Shown here: one piece after another, positions 12,453 to 20,349 of the stretch
Layout: each line of letters starts with the position of its first letter
How positions within the stretch are numbered: the stretch's first letter is position 1
IMG/VR virus record: IMGVR_UViG_3300017989_001665
Span: 1 to 28,889 of that record
Direction: 5' to 3' (one strand)
DNA: 28,889 nucleotides
Source: a virus
Made by a program: the position numbers and the translations under genes
Notes under the pieces: model-generated
What the model saw: the letters and a program-made list of their open reading frames with translations, nothing else
Database searches by the model: none
Told to the model about the DNA's origin: nothing

Positions 12453-13619
12453 ATGGACAGAGAGAGAATCGCTTTTAATAATCTGGCGAAGGAACTGAAG
12501 ACGGCATATCTCGAGCGCGGAGAGCTGGTTGATCAGGTATTGGCATGTCTGGTCAGTGGGAAGCATATCTTCCTGCTGGGCCCTCCCGGTACAGCGAAGT
12601 CGAGCCTTTTGAAAGCGGTATGTAATTCAATGGAGGACTCAAGATATTTTTCGTGGCTACTTACGCGGTACACGACTCCGGAGGAACTGTTCGGACCGCC
12701 GTCAATCGAAGGCCTAAAGAACGACAGATTCGAAAGAGTAACAAAGGGAAAGCTTCCGGAGGCGGATCTGGCATTCATTGATGAGATATGGAAGGCCAGC
12801 AGTTCAATAATAAATACCTTACTCACTATCATGAACGAGCGCGAGTTTTACAACAATGGTGGTGGTAAGCCGATGCAGTGCCCGTTAAAATTCTTGGCGG
12901 CTGCATCAAACGAAATGCCGGCGGATGATGAGCTTCAAGCGATGTACGACAGATTTCTGGTGAGGACGGTTGTGCAGCCTGTAGTTTCTGAATCAGCGAC
13001 AAGAGCTTTGCTTACGCAGGATGATCCTCAGAAAATGATAAAAGAAAAAATCACTGCGAAGATTCTGAAAAAAGCTATGGACACAGCCAGCAAGGTCAAT
13101 GTGCTGGACGATACTGTGGACACGGTGATTAAGATTCGTAAGACTCTCAAGGCGGACGAAGGCATTGTTGCCAGTGACAGAAGATGGAAAGAAATCTTTT
13201 CATTCCTGAAAGCGGTTGCATGGCTGAGCGGAGATGATGAGGTCATCCCGGAACATCTGTCAGCTACTGTGGACTGCTTATGGGAACAGCCGGATCAGCG
13301 TAATACAGTTGCAAGCGTTGTAGGCAAGATTTCTTCTCCGGCAGTTGCTGAAGCGCGTGAGCTTCTGGATGCGGCCAAGGACGAAGCCAAGAAGGCACTT
13401 GAGGCTGCGAACAATTCGGATGCTGGCAATAATCCCGAGATGCTTTCACAGCTCGGAAAGGCGAACAGTCGTCTGGACAAGAGTGTGAAACAGGTTCAGG
13501 CGTTGTATAACAAGACAAAAAGCAAGGCGTCGATGGAAAAGATAAAAGCCATTTCGGAAGAACTTTCAGGACTCTGCAATGAAGTGAAGGAGACGGCGCG
13601 GAAGACTCTGAAAATATAA
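12453..13619 (+). CDS. RavA-like MoxR-family AAA+ ATPase
   Basis: A 388-residue AAA+ ATPase of the MoxR group. Walker A is GPPGTAKS (43-50), Walker B LAFIDEIW (106-113), sensor 1 AASNE (150-154) and a likely arginine-finger region YDRF (165-168). The stretches TRYTTPEELFGPPSIEGLK and NTLLTIMNEREF are very close in pattern to E. coli RavA. It is shorter than RavA (about 500 residues) and ends in a charged coiled coil in place of RavA's extra domain. MoxR ATPases work with vWA-domain partners as chaperone-like or metal-insertion machines, and the next gene encodes such a partner. The start has AAAGGAAAGGGTAAC upstream. It follows a 712-nt structured leader region. Confidence 0.85.
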   Translation: MDRERIAFNNLAKELKTAYLERGELVDQVLACLVSGKHIFLLGPPGTAKSSLLKAVCNSMEDSRYFSWLLTRYTTPEELFGPPSIEGLKNDRFERVTKGKLPEADLAFIDEIWKASSSIINTLLTIMNEREFYNNGGGKPMQCPLKFLAAASNEMPADDELQAMYDRFLVRTVVQPVVSESATRALLTQDDPQKMIKEKITAKILKKAMDTASKVNVLDDTVDTVIKIRKTLKADEGIVASDRRWKEIFSFLKAVAWLSGDDEVIPEHLSATVDCLWEQPDQRNTVASVVGKISSPAVAEARELLDAAKDEAKKALEAANNSDAGNNPEMLSQLGKANSRLDKSVKQVQALYNKTKSKASMEKIKAISEELSGLCNEVKETARKTLKI

Positions 13620-13629
13620 GGAGGGTGCT

Positions 13630-15258
13630 ATGGTGATCGATAAGAAATTTTTCGATGACAATGAAGCGCCGGCAGTCAAGAAAGAAGTCATCAAGGAAAG
13701 TGTGCGCGGTCCTGATTTGAAGATGGACATGCCGAGAAATAGCTGGGAGAGAGTGCAGTGGGAAAAGTTCCTGAATGATACGGAAGGCAATGAAGTACCG
13801 GATGGACTGGATCCACGAGGGATGAACAAAGAAAAAAACGAACAGATGGTCAGTCCTACGTGGCCGGGCTTTTCCCGGGAATTGTTTTCCCGGCTGTTGA
13901 ATGCAGATCAGGTTGAATGGAAAAAAGAACCAAGTCCAGAACATGCATGGGCCGATCTTGCACATAAGTCAGCGGACGAAGTGCGGGAATGGGATAATCT
14001 TCAGCGGCGATGCTACGATGATGAGACGTGGTCGGCTATGGCGGCATTGAGCATTGCAAGTTCTGTGAAGGAAGTGGTTATCGGCATTGCGACTACTGAA
14101 GATTTACAACAGGAACGAGAACAGGCTGCAGGACTTCAGGCTCTTGCTCAGTGGATGCAGAATCAGGCAGACAAAGAACAGGATCCTGCGAGACAGCAAC
14201 AGCAACAGGAGAAGGCGGACAATCTCAACCAGCAAGTTGAAGACCTTATGAATCAGATTCAGCAAAAGGAACGACAGGCACAACAGCAGGCGAGTCAGGT
14301 AGATCCTTCTACGATGAGACAGGCGGTGCGTGCGGGTATTAATCAAGCACAGAATCGAATTGAAGAAACTGAGCGAGCGATGTCCATGCTTGGGGCAGGT
14401 AAGGATCCGGGCAAGCTTCAGCGTTCTGGCGGTTCGCAATTGAAGACAGCTCTTGCCAAGAAAATCATGGAGAGCGAAAAGCTTAGACAGATAGCGAAAC
14501 AGGCTGGACGACTTAGAACCACTGCATTGAGAAAGGCCAGAACAAAATGCAAGACCGGCCGGTCTGAATATTACGGCGTGGAGCTTGGTGATGACATCGG
14601 ACGGATGTTGCCGAGTGAATTGATCAAGCTTGTTGATCCGGCGCTGGAGAGTCTTTTTTATCGGGGACTTCATGAAAAGTCTTTGTCTCAGTATCGAGTG
14701 CGGTCAAGGGAGCGTGAGAATCGCGGACCGATAGTTGTGGCGATTGATACATCCGGATCCATGTACGGAGATAAGGAAGTGTGGTCGAAGGCGGTTGCCT
14801 TGGCATTGATTTCCGTAGCGATGGAACAGAAGCGACCGTGGGGTGTAATGTTGTGGGATACTTCACTTCAGGACACGGTTTTATCTGCAGACGGAATGGC
14901 ACGGCCTGAACAAATGATGGAATGGCTTGAGGCGTTTTCAGGAGGCGGTACACATATGGATGTACCTTTGAGAGAATCCATGCGGATGATTAATGAATGT
15001 AAGGAGCTGAGAAAGGCGGACGTGATTCTTATCACGGATGGTTGTGCGAACATTTCAAAAAGTGTTCAGGAAAAATATCTGAAAGCTTCCGAAGAAAACG
15101 GATGGTCAACGTTCGGCGTGCAAATCGGTGGCGGATGGGAATCAGGTCTTGAACTGCTGGCAGATATTTGCGGCAAGCAAAATGTACACGAGATAAGCGA
15201 TATGCTTTCGCGTGAAGATGAGGACAGAATTCTGGAGCGAATAGTTCCGGGCAATTAA
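13630..15258 (+). CDS. vWA-domain protein, ViaA-like partner of the MoxR ATPase
   Basis: A 542-residue protein. The C-terminal half (about 365-530) is a von Willebrand factor A domain with the metal-ion (MIDAS) motif DTSGS at 373-377, a Gly-Gly-Thr (SGGGTHMD) and ITDG further on. The central part (about 160-260) is a Gln-rich coiled coil and the N-terminal part is unassigned. In E. coli the RavA ATPase is paired with ViaA, a vWA protein; this gene is 10 bases downstream of the ATPase with AAGGAGGG before the start, so the two almost certainly act together. The substrate is unknown. Other phages are known to carry MoxR/vWA pairs, but their role is not settled. Confidence 0.85.
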   Translation: MVIDKKFFDDNEAPAVKKEVIKESVRGPDLKMDMPRNSWERVQWEKFLNDTEGNEVPDGLDPRGMNKEKNEQMVSPTWPGFSRELFSRLLNADQVEWKKEPSPEHAWADLAHKSADEVREWDNLQRRCYDDETWSAMAALSIASSVKEVVIGIATTEDLQQEREQAAGLQALAQWMQNQADKEQDPARQQQQQEKADNLNQQVEDLMNQIQQKERQAQQQASQVDPSTMRQAVRAGINQAQNRIEETERAMSMLGAGKDPGKLQRSGGSQLKTALAKKIMESEKLRQIAKQAGRLRTTALRKARTKCKTGRSEYYGVELGDDIGRMLPSELIKLVDPALESLFYRGLHEKSLSQYRVRSRERENRGPIVVAIDTSGSMYGDKEVWSKAVALALISVAMEQKRPWGVMLWDTSLQDTVLSADGMARPEQMMEWLEAFSGGGTHMDVPLRESMRMINECKELRKADVILITDGCANISKSVQEKYLKASEENGWSTFGVQIGGGWESGLELLADICGKQNVHEISDMLSREDEDRILERIVPGN

Positions 15259-15279
15259 AAAAAAGAAAGGGGTAACAAA

Positions 15280-16212
15280 ATGAACATGAGAAATTTATCA
15301 GCAAAAGGGAGAGTGGATGCAATCGTAAAGGCGGTAGAATTTGATGGAGCACTACTTGGACATATTGTCTGGTGGACTCTCAGGGAGGCGGAAGTGGATT
15401 GCGATGCTCTGAAAAAAGCGATGGAAGATGCTGGCATTGATTCTGAACAGCTCGGCATAAAAGAACCGAGCGCCAAGCGTATTTTAGGCCGTGCAGTAGG
15501 GAAGCTTTCGATAGAGCTTTCATCCAAAGAACGAAGGAATGGATCAACGTATCTTTTCAGGCCGGTACCTCTCGAAGACAGGACAGCAGCGTTTGCTATT
15601 GTATCCGAGAAGGAAAAGACAACTTCTGAAAAAGTGGAGAAGCTGATTCACAAGACTGTGGATGTCGTATCTGTGGACAAGGAAGGAGAGATATACAGCG
15701 AAAAGAATCATGATACGGCAGACAAGCTGATAGAAAAATATAAGCGTCTGAAAGGCAAACTGGCTCCACCGGAAGTCAGAGCCGCTATGATGCAGCTCAT
15801 GGTCAGTTGGGATTCTTTCCGGCTCAGAGACGGAGGGGGAATATATTTTGTTCCGGCTGGATTCGACAAGGAGCTGGCAGCATTGAAGGTCGCGGTAGAG
15901 TCCGTTGGTGCGTCGGTGTTTTATATCGTGCCGGTACCGGATGTGGCGGGAGCAAGAGAAGGTATAGCCAGTGCAGCCAAAGGAAGTCTGGAATCAGAAC
16001 TTGCAGCTATCCAGCAGGAGATGGAAAAATTTGACGACAGCACCAGAATGAAAACACTGGAAAGCAGAATCGGGACACTTCAGGATGTACTGCGAAAGGC
16101 CCAGTTATATAATGATGCGCTTGGCATGGCACAGTCTGACGTTAAGCGCATGGTTAGAAAATTGCAGACAAAAATTGAAGCGATTGTATTGGGCAGAGAA
16201 GATGCAGCATAA
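15280..16212 (+). CDS. Third protein of the AAA+/vWA module, function unknown
   Basis: A 310-residue protein. The first about 200 residues are mixed alpha/beta, with strands RNGSTYLFRPVPL and GGGIYFVPAGFD; the C-terminal about 80 residues form a coiled coil (ELAAIQQEMEKFDD onward). It follows the vWA gene by 21 bases with AAAGAAAGGGGTAAC and precedes a new promoter, so it belongs to the same transcription unit as the ATPase and vWA genes. It is a candidate substrate, adaptor or effector of the pair. It might belong to a phage DUF family seen near such genes, but I cannot confirm which. Confidence 0.6.
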   Translation: MNMRNLSAKGRVDAIVKAVEFDGALLGHIVWWTLREAEVDCDALKKAMEDAGIDSEQLGIKEPSAKRILGRAVGKLSIELSSKERRNGSTYLFRPVPLEDRTAAFAIVSEKEKTTSEKVEKLIHKTVDVVSVDKEGEIYSEKNHDTADKLIEKYKRLKGKLAPPEVRAAMMQLMVSWDSFRLRDGGGIYFVPAGFDKELAALKVAVESVGASVFYIVPVPDVAGAREGIASAAKGSLESELAAIQQEMEKFDDSTRMKTLESRIGTLQDVLRKAQLYNDALGMAQSDVKRMVRKLQTKIEAIVLGREDAA

Positions 16213-16236
16213 TATTAGCGATAGTAAATAATATGA

Positions 16237-16266
16237 TTGACAGCATAATAATATTTCCTTAATAAT
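16237..16266 (+). promoter_or_regulatory. Sigma70-type promoter of the replication/recombination operon
   Basis: TTGACA (16237-16242) is a perfect -35 box. AATAAT (16261-16266) matches the -10 consensus at 5 of 6 with an 18-bp spacer. The predicted transcript starts about 30 bases before the XRE-type regulator gene, whose product could act on this promoter. Confidence 0.55.
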
Positions 16267-16301
16267 GCAGATTGTGAAGAGGCGAGAGAGGAGCATGTCG
16301 T

Positions 16302-16688
16302 ATGAGCAATTCTAAAAACATAAGGACGGCAAAGCTGAATCGCAAACAGGCTATCAGCAAACGGAAGGTGAAGCTGAACAAAACACGCCCGGGCATTATT
16401 ATTGATAAGGACAAGTTATATCAGCGAGTATGTGAGATAGCGGATGAGCGCGGAGTAACACTGGCGGACCTTGCAAGAGATGCTGGTGTTACTCCGGCAT
16501 GGTTGAATACAGCTTTGACCAGCAAGTCGGGAATGACTCTGGACACTCTGGCAGTGTTTGCTCACATATGCAAAACGAAGCCGGGAAAATTATGCGATGA
16601 GTTTGCAGAGATAGTCCCATTAAAGAGAGGAAGGAATGACAAAAAGAAAAAGAGCCAGACAAAGACGGCAGTATCTATCTCAAAGTAG
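16302..16688 (+). CDS. XRE-type helix-turn-helix regulator
   Basis: A 128-residue DNA-binding protein. A basic N-terminal tail (1-28) precedes a Cro/C1-type helix-turn-helix domain (about 36-102): LADLARDAGVTPAWLNTALTS carries helices 2 and 3, followed by LDTLAVFAHICKTKPGKLCDE. The C-terminus is Lys/Thr-rich. It is the first gene behind the TTGACA promoter and probably regulates it or the replication operon. Its 3' end overlaps the next gene by 53 bases in another frame, so the basic C-terminal tail is encoded over that gene's start. GAGAGGAGCATGTCGT lies before the ATG. Confidence 0.75.
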   Translation: MSNSKNIRTAKLNRKQAISKRKVKLNKTRPGIIIDKDKLYQRVCEIADERGVTLADLARDAGVTPAWLNTALTSKSGMTLDTLAVFAHICKTKPGKLCDEFAEIVPLKRGRNDKKKKSQTKTAVSISK

Positions 16689-18018
16689 TGCTGGTGATTT
16701 CGGTTCCTGTCCGAGAAAATTTTATTACTCTCGGATATTGGGATTGAGCCTTCGTCCTGAACATCAGCCTTTATACTTGGACGAAGGTAAGTTGTGGCAT
16801 GAGCTTTTGGACAGGAGTATTTACGGTGAAGTGAAAAGACTTTGTCAGGACATGCCGAAGGCTATAAGCATTCAGGATGCTGTAGATGAATGGACGAAGG
16901 AACACATCAGACAACTTGAGGAGAGACAAAAGAATCAGCAATTCGATTTCGTTTCGGATTCGGTAACTGTTGAACAGATTGAGGACAAGGCTCGCATGTG
17001 GATTGACATTGCCAATAGATACCGGGACAAATATTTGCAAAAGGACATTGAGAATTATCAATTGCTGGGTACGGAAGTTAAATTTCGTTTTCCTTTAAGA
17101 GTACCTTGCAACAAGTGCAATGGCGAGACTCTGATGGATGGGCCTTACTGCGGTAAATGTTCCGGTACGGGTCTCGGTCGCAAGTCACCGAAGTGGGATG
17201 CAATGGGCATCATAGACCGCATTGTACGCGAGCGAAAAACGAATCGAGTTCTGGTTATCGAAAGCAAGACAACGGGGGATACTCCAGTAGGATATATGAC
17301 TGGTGCATGGTCCCGGGCACAGTCCCGGCTTTACCTGTTGGGTGCGGAACACTGGTTGAAGGAGCAAGGCGTTGATTCTACAGCGGACGGCATCATATAT
17401 GATGTAGTCAGAAAGAAAGTTCCTTCGGTTCCGAAGATGACTCAGTGCAGGACTTGTAAGAGTACCGGCGAGATGGATAAGCCTACGTTGGAGCGATATG
17501 CAAAGCGCATGAAGAAAAAGAATCCTGCGAAGGCGTTATTTGCGGAGGGACAATTGCAGAGCATGGGAGAATCTGATTCAGCACCTTGTCCGGAATGCGA
17601 AGGTACTGGAGTGGGCGGTATAAGTCGTGCGGCGTGTGATACTACGGTAGATGTTTTTCGAGCTACGGTTGAAAAATATCCACATATCAAGGAAGCGGAA
17701 TATCTGGAAACACTGCTTAAGCTGGAGCAGGTTGGGGATGTGCGATTTATGAACAGAGAGGAGTTTTTTGTCGAGCGCAAAAAACAGTATGAGTGGATGC
17801 TGGATGCATATTTCAAAGCGAGAGAAATTGATACCATGCGGTACTGGTATCGAAACGAGTCAGCTTGTGACCGGCCTTTTCCTTGTGCATTTTCAAGACT
17901 CTGCATTGATGGCGGCGAAGGTGCCATGGATTACTACTGGACACGAGACGAAAAGGAAGAGCAGGAGCGTGAAGAACAGGAACGGCAGCAAGCTGCCAAT
18001 GAAGATCCATTTTTATAA
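16636..18018 (+). CDS. Cas4/RecB-like PD-(D/E)XK nuclease with DnaJ-type zinc knuckles
   Basis: A 460-residue nuclease. C25 (FGSCPRKFYY), H55 (GKLWHELLD), D194 (GIIDRIV), and E209-x-K211 (IESKTTG) are the PD-(D/E)XK motifs of the Cas4/AddB type. C411, C417 and C423 near the C-terminus with C25 would hold a 4Fe-4S cluster. Unusually, it has four CxxC knuckles: C158/C161 and C172/C175 (CSGTG) before the catalytic Asp, C271/C274 and C318/C321 (CEGTG) after it, two ending in the CxGxG form of DnaJ central domains. It probably processes DNA ends for recombination or replication together with the Sak4-like ATPase and SSB-like protein downstream. It starts inside the XRE gene after GAGAGGAAGGA. Confidence 0.8.
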   Translation: MTKRKRARQRRQYLSQSSAGDFGSCPRKFYYSRILGLSLRPEHQPLYLDEGKLWHELLDRSIYGEVKRLCQDMPKAISIQDAVDEWTKEHIRQLEERQKNQQFDFVSDSVTVEQIEDKARMWIDIANRYRDKYLQKDIENYQLLGTEVKFRFPLRVPCNKCNGETLMDGPYCGKCSGTGLGRKSPKWDAMGIIDRIVRERKTNRVLVIESKTTGDTPVGYMTGAWSRAQSRLYLLGAEHWLKEQGVDSTADGIIYDVVRKKVPSVPKMTQCRTCKSTGEMDKPTLERYAKRMKKKNPAKALFAEGQLQSMGESDSAPCPECEGTGVGGISRAACDTTVDVFRATVEKYPHIKEAEYLETLLKLEQVGDVRFMNREEFFVERKKQYEWMLDAYFKAREIDTMRYWYRNESACDRPFPCAFSRLCIDGGEGAMDYYWTRDEKEEQEREEQERQQAANEDPFL

Positions 18019-18031
18019 AGGAGGGTAACAA

Positions 18032-18841
18032 ATGGGAGTGAATGTTAATGAGCAATGGGACATGCTAAAAGGAGGGGCTGGAGCTGTGAAGGTTACATCA
18101 GCCAAGGAGTATGCGTCACAGAACAAAGTTAAGATACTTGTTATTGGCGGGACAGGAACTGGCAAGACTTATTTGTGCGCTACAGCTGCGGAAGGAGACA
18201 AGGTGGTTATTGGTCTGGCTGAGCCACAAGGAATGACTACTATCAGAATGGCGAATCCTGAAGCCATTGTATTTCCTATCGGATGGCGAGAGCCGGATCA
18301 TGAGCTGTATGAAAAACTGGCGAACGGAGAATTAAACAGAGATGTGCTCGGAGCTTATGATCTGGATCAGTTCGCTGGTTTCGTTCAGGAGCATCATGCG
18401 GAAATTGATGCTGCGGCGCTGGATGGCATTACCGAGGCGCAGGAAGTAATACAGAATTATTTTCTGTTACTAAGCGGAAAAGGTCATGAGACTCCATCGC
18501 TGGACGAGTTTCAGAAAATCACAAAGCGAGTTCATAAATATATCAGGAAACTTCGAGATTTGCCGGTAAACTTTTTATGTACTGCCTTACAGCAGGAAGA
18601 TGTTTTGTCTGACAGCAACAAGGTAATCAAGCGGATGCTGATAGGCGGTCAGCGATTGCGTGAGCGTATTCCGCAGATGTTTACAGCGGTTGGTATGCTT
18701 GGGCGAGTTGAAGGCGAGGAAGAAAGTCAGCATGTAGCGATGTTTTCAGGTCGTAAAGATTGCCAGACGAAACCTTATGGCAAGTTGAGACTTGAACAGC
18801 CGCCGGATTTCAAAGAGTGGGTCAAGCTCATTACTGAGTAA
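18032..18841 (+). CDS. Sak4-like phage RecA-fold ATPase (AAA_24)
   Basis: A 269-residue P-loop ATPase with Walker A GGTGTGKT (39-46), a Walker-B-like strand AALDGITE (about 132-139) and a sensor-type strand NFLCTALQQ. Size and layout match the phage AAA_24/Sak4 group of RecA-like single-strand annealing recombinases, which are typically encoded next to a single-stranded DNA-binding protein and an exonuclease, as here. Probable role is homologous recombination and replication restart on the phage genome. AAAGGAGGGTAAC precedes the start, 13 bases after the nuclease gene. Confidence 0.75.
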   Translation: MGVNVNEQWDMLKGGAGAVKVTSAKEYASQNKVKILVIGGTGTGKTYLCATAAEGDKVVIGLAEPQGMTTIRMANPEAIVFPIGWREPDHELYEKLANGELNRDVLGAYDLDQFAGFVQEHHAEIDAAALDGITEAQEVIQNYFLLLSGKGHETPSLDEFQKITKRVHKYIRKLRDLPVNFLCTALQQEDVLSDSNKVIKRMLIGGQRLRERIPQMFTAVGMLGRVEGEEESQHVAMFSGRKDCQTKPYGKLRLEQPPDFKEWVKLITE

Positions 18842-18896
18842 ACAAATTAGGACGGTGCAGAAGGCACATGTCTGTTTATGTCGTAAACTTTTTAAC

Positions 18897-18913
18897 TAGG
18901 AATTTGATTCCTA
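18897..18913. repeat. Inverted repeat upstream of the SSB-like gene
   Basis: TAGGAAT (18897-18903) and ATTCCTA (18907-18913) form a perfect 7-bp repeat with a 3-base centre, ending 21 bases before the start codon at 18935. It could be an operator or a small hairpin controlling translation of the DNA-binding protein. The upstream half of this 93-base gap also holds GTTT/AAAC pairing, with no clear promoter. Confidence 0.4.
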
Positions 18914-18934
18914 AGAAAGGACAAGGAGGGTAAC

Positions 18935-19471
18935 ATGTCAGAGAAAGGCACATGGAAGCCGGGAGAATCATTTGATCCGACAAAAGAGTATGGCGAAGGT
19001 GGAGGAGGTATTCCCGATCCGGATAAATATTTTGCCATGGTAAGCGGTGTCGAGGTTGGAGAAAGCAGCAATCATAATCCTCAGATCGTTGTGAGTCTTC
19101 GGCTCATTCAGGGCAGTAAAACAAAGGGACAGTTCAGAGGAACGAGATTCAGAGACTGGCTAGTGCTTACAGAAAATTCAATCTGGCGATTGGAAAATCT
19201 GTGCAAGGCTATCGGACTTACTGAAAGTTTCGATCCTACGGATGCCGAAGTTGTTAATGAGCTTTTTTATCAGAAAATTCTGTATGCCAATGTGGGCAAG
19301 GACGGTGACAAGACGAGAGTAGTTAAGCCGTTTTTCGAACAGGCCAGCAAGGAGGACCAGAAAAGGTTCAAGCAATTTGAAGTTCCTGAAGACTGGGATG
19401 ATAGGTCTTTCGAGTTTCCGAGCGAAGAAGAGTCTGAAGAAAGTAGCGAAGCAGATCCGTTTGCGAGCTAA
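18935..19471 (+). CDS. Single-stranded DNA-binding protein-like (DUF669-like)
   Basis: A 178-residue protein. It starts with a disordered acidic/Gly segment, then has an OB-like pattern of strands (about 28-95: YFAMVSGVEVGES, QIVVSLRLIQGS, FRGTRFRDWLVLT) and ends in an acidic tail (EEESEESSEADPFAS), as in SSB proteins where the tail recruits partners. Placement directly after a Sak4-like ATPase is the usual context of DUF669-type phage SSBs. CAAGGAGGGTAAC is before the start. Its stop codon overlaps the next start (TAATG). The assignment rests on context, length and tail. Confidence 0.6.
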   Translation: MSEKGTWKPGESFDPTKEYGEGGGGIPDPDKYFAMVSGVEVGESSNHNPQIVVSLRLIQGSKTKGQFRGTRFRDWLVLTENSIWRLENLCKAIGLTESFDPTDAEVVNELFYQKILYANVGKDGDKTRVVKPFFEQASKEDQKRFKQFEVPEDWDDRSFEFPSEEESEESSEADPFAS

Positions 19472-20349
19472 TGCTGGATCAGTTTCTCAGCGAGCCTAAA
19501 GTAGGCCAGCTGTCGGACGCTGGTTTTAGGTTGTTGTTAGCTATGCTCAATGGCAAAGTAGATGCTAAAGGGCGAGGGCGAGCACATCCTATTTATTGGC
19601 GTTCGGCAGCTTGGCCTTTCAGAGAAATTCAAATTGAAGAAGTGCAGTGTGCATTGAAGGAGCTGGTGAGTGCAGGAGAGATTATTCCTTATCAGCGAAA
19701 CAAGGAATGGTATATTGTAGTTCCAAGAGCTTTGAAGATTCAGTCAGAGACCGAGCAAAAAACGTCCACCACCCCAGCCCCACCGACAGCGGTTTTGAAA
19801 AAGGCATTGGATGGTTTTCAGCATTCGGATGCAATCATCAAGGAGCTGGTTGATGATCAAGTATGGAGTGCGGAAAAGCGTGCAAAGCACAGGGGTCAAA
19901 TAGACCGAAGAGCATATCAGCTCGGACTGGGTCTTGATTGGGAAGGGGATTCTGCAAGTTCAGATTATTATAAACGCGCACCGATGAAAGTGGTGCATCG
20001 GTTATATGCAATATGGGTGCAGGTTACAGGAAGACATCCCGGCAAGACCAAGCTTACAAAAAAAAGAGAACGTATGCTTAAAGATCGAGTGAAGGAGTAT
20101 GGCCCTGAAAGAGTACTGGCAGCAATAAAAGGAGTACGACTGGATCCGTGGAATTCAGGACAGGACCCACGGACAGGTGGAAAGAGATATGATGACTTAA
20201 CATTAATATGCAGGAACGGAGAAAATATAGAAAGGTTTGCGGATTTATACGAACAGGCACAGCGCGGTGAAATTTTACCGGATGAGATCGAAGATGATAA
20301 TACGATAGCTAGAAGACTGAGAAAACGGAGACAATTAAATGGCGATTAA
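19471..20349 (+). CDS. Replication initiator / helicase-loader-like protein
   Basis: A 292-residue protein. The N-terminal part (about 1-85) looks like a winged helix (LSDAGFRLLLAML ... VQCALKELVSAGEII). A Thr/Pro linker (about 95-107) leads to a C-terminal domain with LTKKRERMLKDRVKEYGPERVLAAIKG, DPWNSGQDPRT and DDLTLICRNGENIERF, a pattern typical of phage replication proteins of the DnaD or replisome-organiser type. It sits directly before the primase-helicase. The linker is encoded by a copy of the CGTCCACCACC repeat. The 3' end overlaps the primase-helicase start by 11 bases. Confidence 0.6.
   Translation: MLDQFLSEPKVGQLSDAGFRLLLAMLNGKVDAKGRGRAHPIYWRSAAWPFREIQIEEVQCALKELVSAGEIIPYQRNKEWYIVVPRALKIQSETEQKTSTTPAPPTAVLKKALDGFQHSDAIIKELVDDQVWSAEKRAKHRGQIDRRAYQLGLGLDWEGDSASSDYYKRAPMKVVHRLYAIWVQVTGRHPGKTKLTKKRERMLKDRVKEYGPERVLAAIKGVRLDPWNSGQDPRTGGKRYDDLTLICRNGENIERFADLYEQAQRGEILPDEIEDDNTIARRLRKRRQLNGD
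19763..19773. repeat. CGTCCACCACC repeat, copy 3 (inside a gene)
   Basis: CGAGCAAAAAACGTCCACCA (19752-19771) and onward matches copy 1, and the following CCAGCCCCACC matches the tail of copy 2. It encodes the Thr/Pro linker of the replication-initiator-like protein. Confidence 0.5.

Noticed and set aside
13264-13965. Long open frame of 233 residues on the minus strand
   Set aside because: It lies opposite the RavA-like and vWA genes, has low-complexity composition, and no ribosome binding site. The + strand genes have clear conserved motifs.
14104-14673. Minus-strand open frame of 189 residues
   Set aside because: It is the complement of the Gln-rich coiled coil of the vWA protein and is Leu/Ser-rich as expected for such a shadow.
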